Source of the DNA: Thermoanaerobaculales bacterium
GTDB lineage: Bacteria > Acidobacteriota > Thermoanaerobaculia > Thermoanaerobaculales > Sulfomarinibacteraceae
Length of the DNA stretch: 7,073 bases
Assembly (NCBI GenBank): GCA_025456385.1
Contig: JALOKS010000137.1
Coordinates: 1 to 7,073 of the forward strand
Reading direction: 5' to 3'
Positions 6,696 through 7,073 of this stretch are shown here, in pieces; the stretch's first letter is position 1; each line of letters opens with the position of its first letter. A model generated the notes under the pieces. It did not search any database and was not told the DNA's origin. It saw only the letters and a program-made list of their open reading frames with translations. Position numbers and translations under genes: made by a program.

Positions 6696-7073
6696 TCAGG
6701 GTGACGACTTGAACAGCCGGGAGCCGGCGATCGAGGTTCGGACTCCGAAGGCAGTGAGAAGGGCGAGCAGGGCGCCGAGCACCATGGTTGCTGCTGCGTA
6801 CCACTGTGTCGGGTCGGGGCACAAGGTGACGGCCATCGGTACCTGTGAAGTTGTCGTGCACACCACGAAAGCCAGGAGGCCGCAGCGGACGGCGAGATAG
6901 GTGTATCCGGTGGCCAACACGGCGGCGATGGCCAGACGGTCCACCTGCCCGAGGTCGGACCCGACGGCGCCAAAAACGAATGAAACGAACACGATCCAGA
7001 GAATCGCCGGCGCGGCTGCCCGGGCGCCCCGGAGGAGCGCCCTGGCGATAACAAGGAGGAGGAGGAAGCCAAG
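6696..7073 (-). CDS. C-terminal membrane domain of a gene running off the right edge; possibly an acidobacterial-type Ser/Thr kinase
   Basis: The minus-strand frame is open from the TGA at 6698-6696 to the end of the window, giving 125 visible residues and no start inside. Hydrophobic segments are seen at about 3-14, 22-36, 44-75 (likely two helices) and 90-108. The last part reads WYAAATMVLGALLALLTAFG then VRTSIAGSRLFKSSP. From memory this resembles the C-terminal membrane tail of large Ser/Thr protein kinases in Acidobacteriota, which end in AWYA...GFRTSLAGRPLF-like motifs. That is recall, not a search, and the kinase domain itself is outside the window. A 98-aa reading from GTG 6992 is possible, but it would cut through the membrane segment at 22-36 and has no convincing ribosome site. 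Codon use here is visibly less GC-extreme than in the neighbours. The gene is convergent with the pseudouridine synthase gene. Confidence 0.6.
   Translation of the reverse strand, partial: LGFLLLLVIARALLRGARAAAPAILWIVFVSFVFGAVGSDLGQVDRLAIAAVLATGYTYLAVRCGLLAFVVCTTTSQVPMAVTLCPDPTQWYAAATMVLGALLALLTAFGVRTSIAGSRLFKSSP

Noticed and set aside
1..7073. CRISPR array, IS element, phage or defence island
   Set aside because: No direct repeat array, transposase or integrase motif, terminal inverted repeats or recognisable defence domain is present; the genes look like ordinary chromosomal genes.

Overview
This high-GC window (roughly 70% G+C by eye) looks like chromosomal sequence from a Gram-negative bacterium, most plausibly Acidobacteriota or a neighbouring phylum. 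Two features suggest this. One is an exported protein with a family-9-like N-terminal domain and a DUF5916-type outer-membrane barrel. The other is a gene fragment at the right edge whose C-terminal membrane segment resembles the tail of acidobacterial Ser/Thr protein kinases. The assignment is inference: there is no rRNA or other phylogenetic marker here.

Layout from left to right: (1) 157-2340 (+), a signal-peptide-bearing CBM9-like/DUF5916 outer-membrane protein. (2) 2368-2817 (-), convergent with it, a small regulator with an N-terminal leucine zipper and a C-terminal XRE-like helix-turn-helix. It has its own plausible promoter with an inverted repeat over the -10 element. (3) 2952-4034 (-), a TerC/Alx-family integral membrane protein, probably a metal (Mn) exporter. 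(4) 4082-5527 (+), divergent from terC, an APC-superfamily amino-acid permease of the cationic amino acid transporter type. (5) 5553-6572 (+), 25 nt after the permease and possibly co-transcribed with it, an RluA-family pseudouridine synthase with a degenerate S4-like N-terminal region. (6) 6696-7073 (-), the 3' end of a membrane-protein gene that runs off the right edge.

The genes do not form an obvious pathway. They are better read as independent housekeeping or envelope functions: an outer-membrane barrel, metal export, amino-acid uptake and RNA modification, plus one small regulator. I found no tRNA, rRNA, CRISPR array, insertion sequence, phage gene, toxin-antitoxin pair or defence module. 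The most distinctive item is the regulator, whose heptad pattern matches a textbook parallel dimeric leucine zipper, including an asparagine at a core 'a' position. The first 156 nt contain no gene I can defend; several frames are open to the left edge but none is recognisable.
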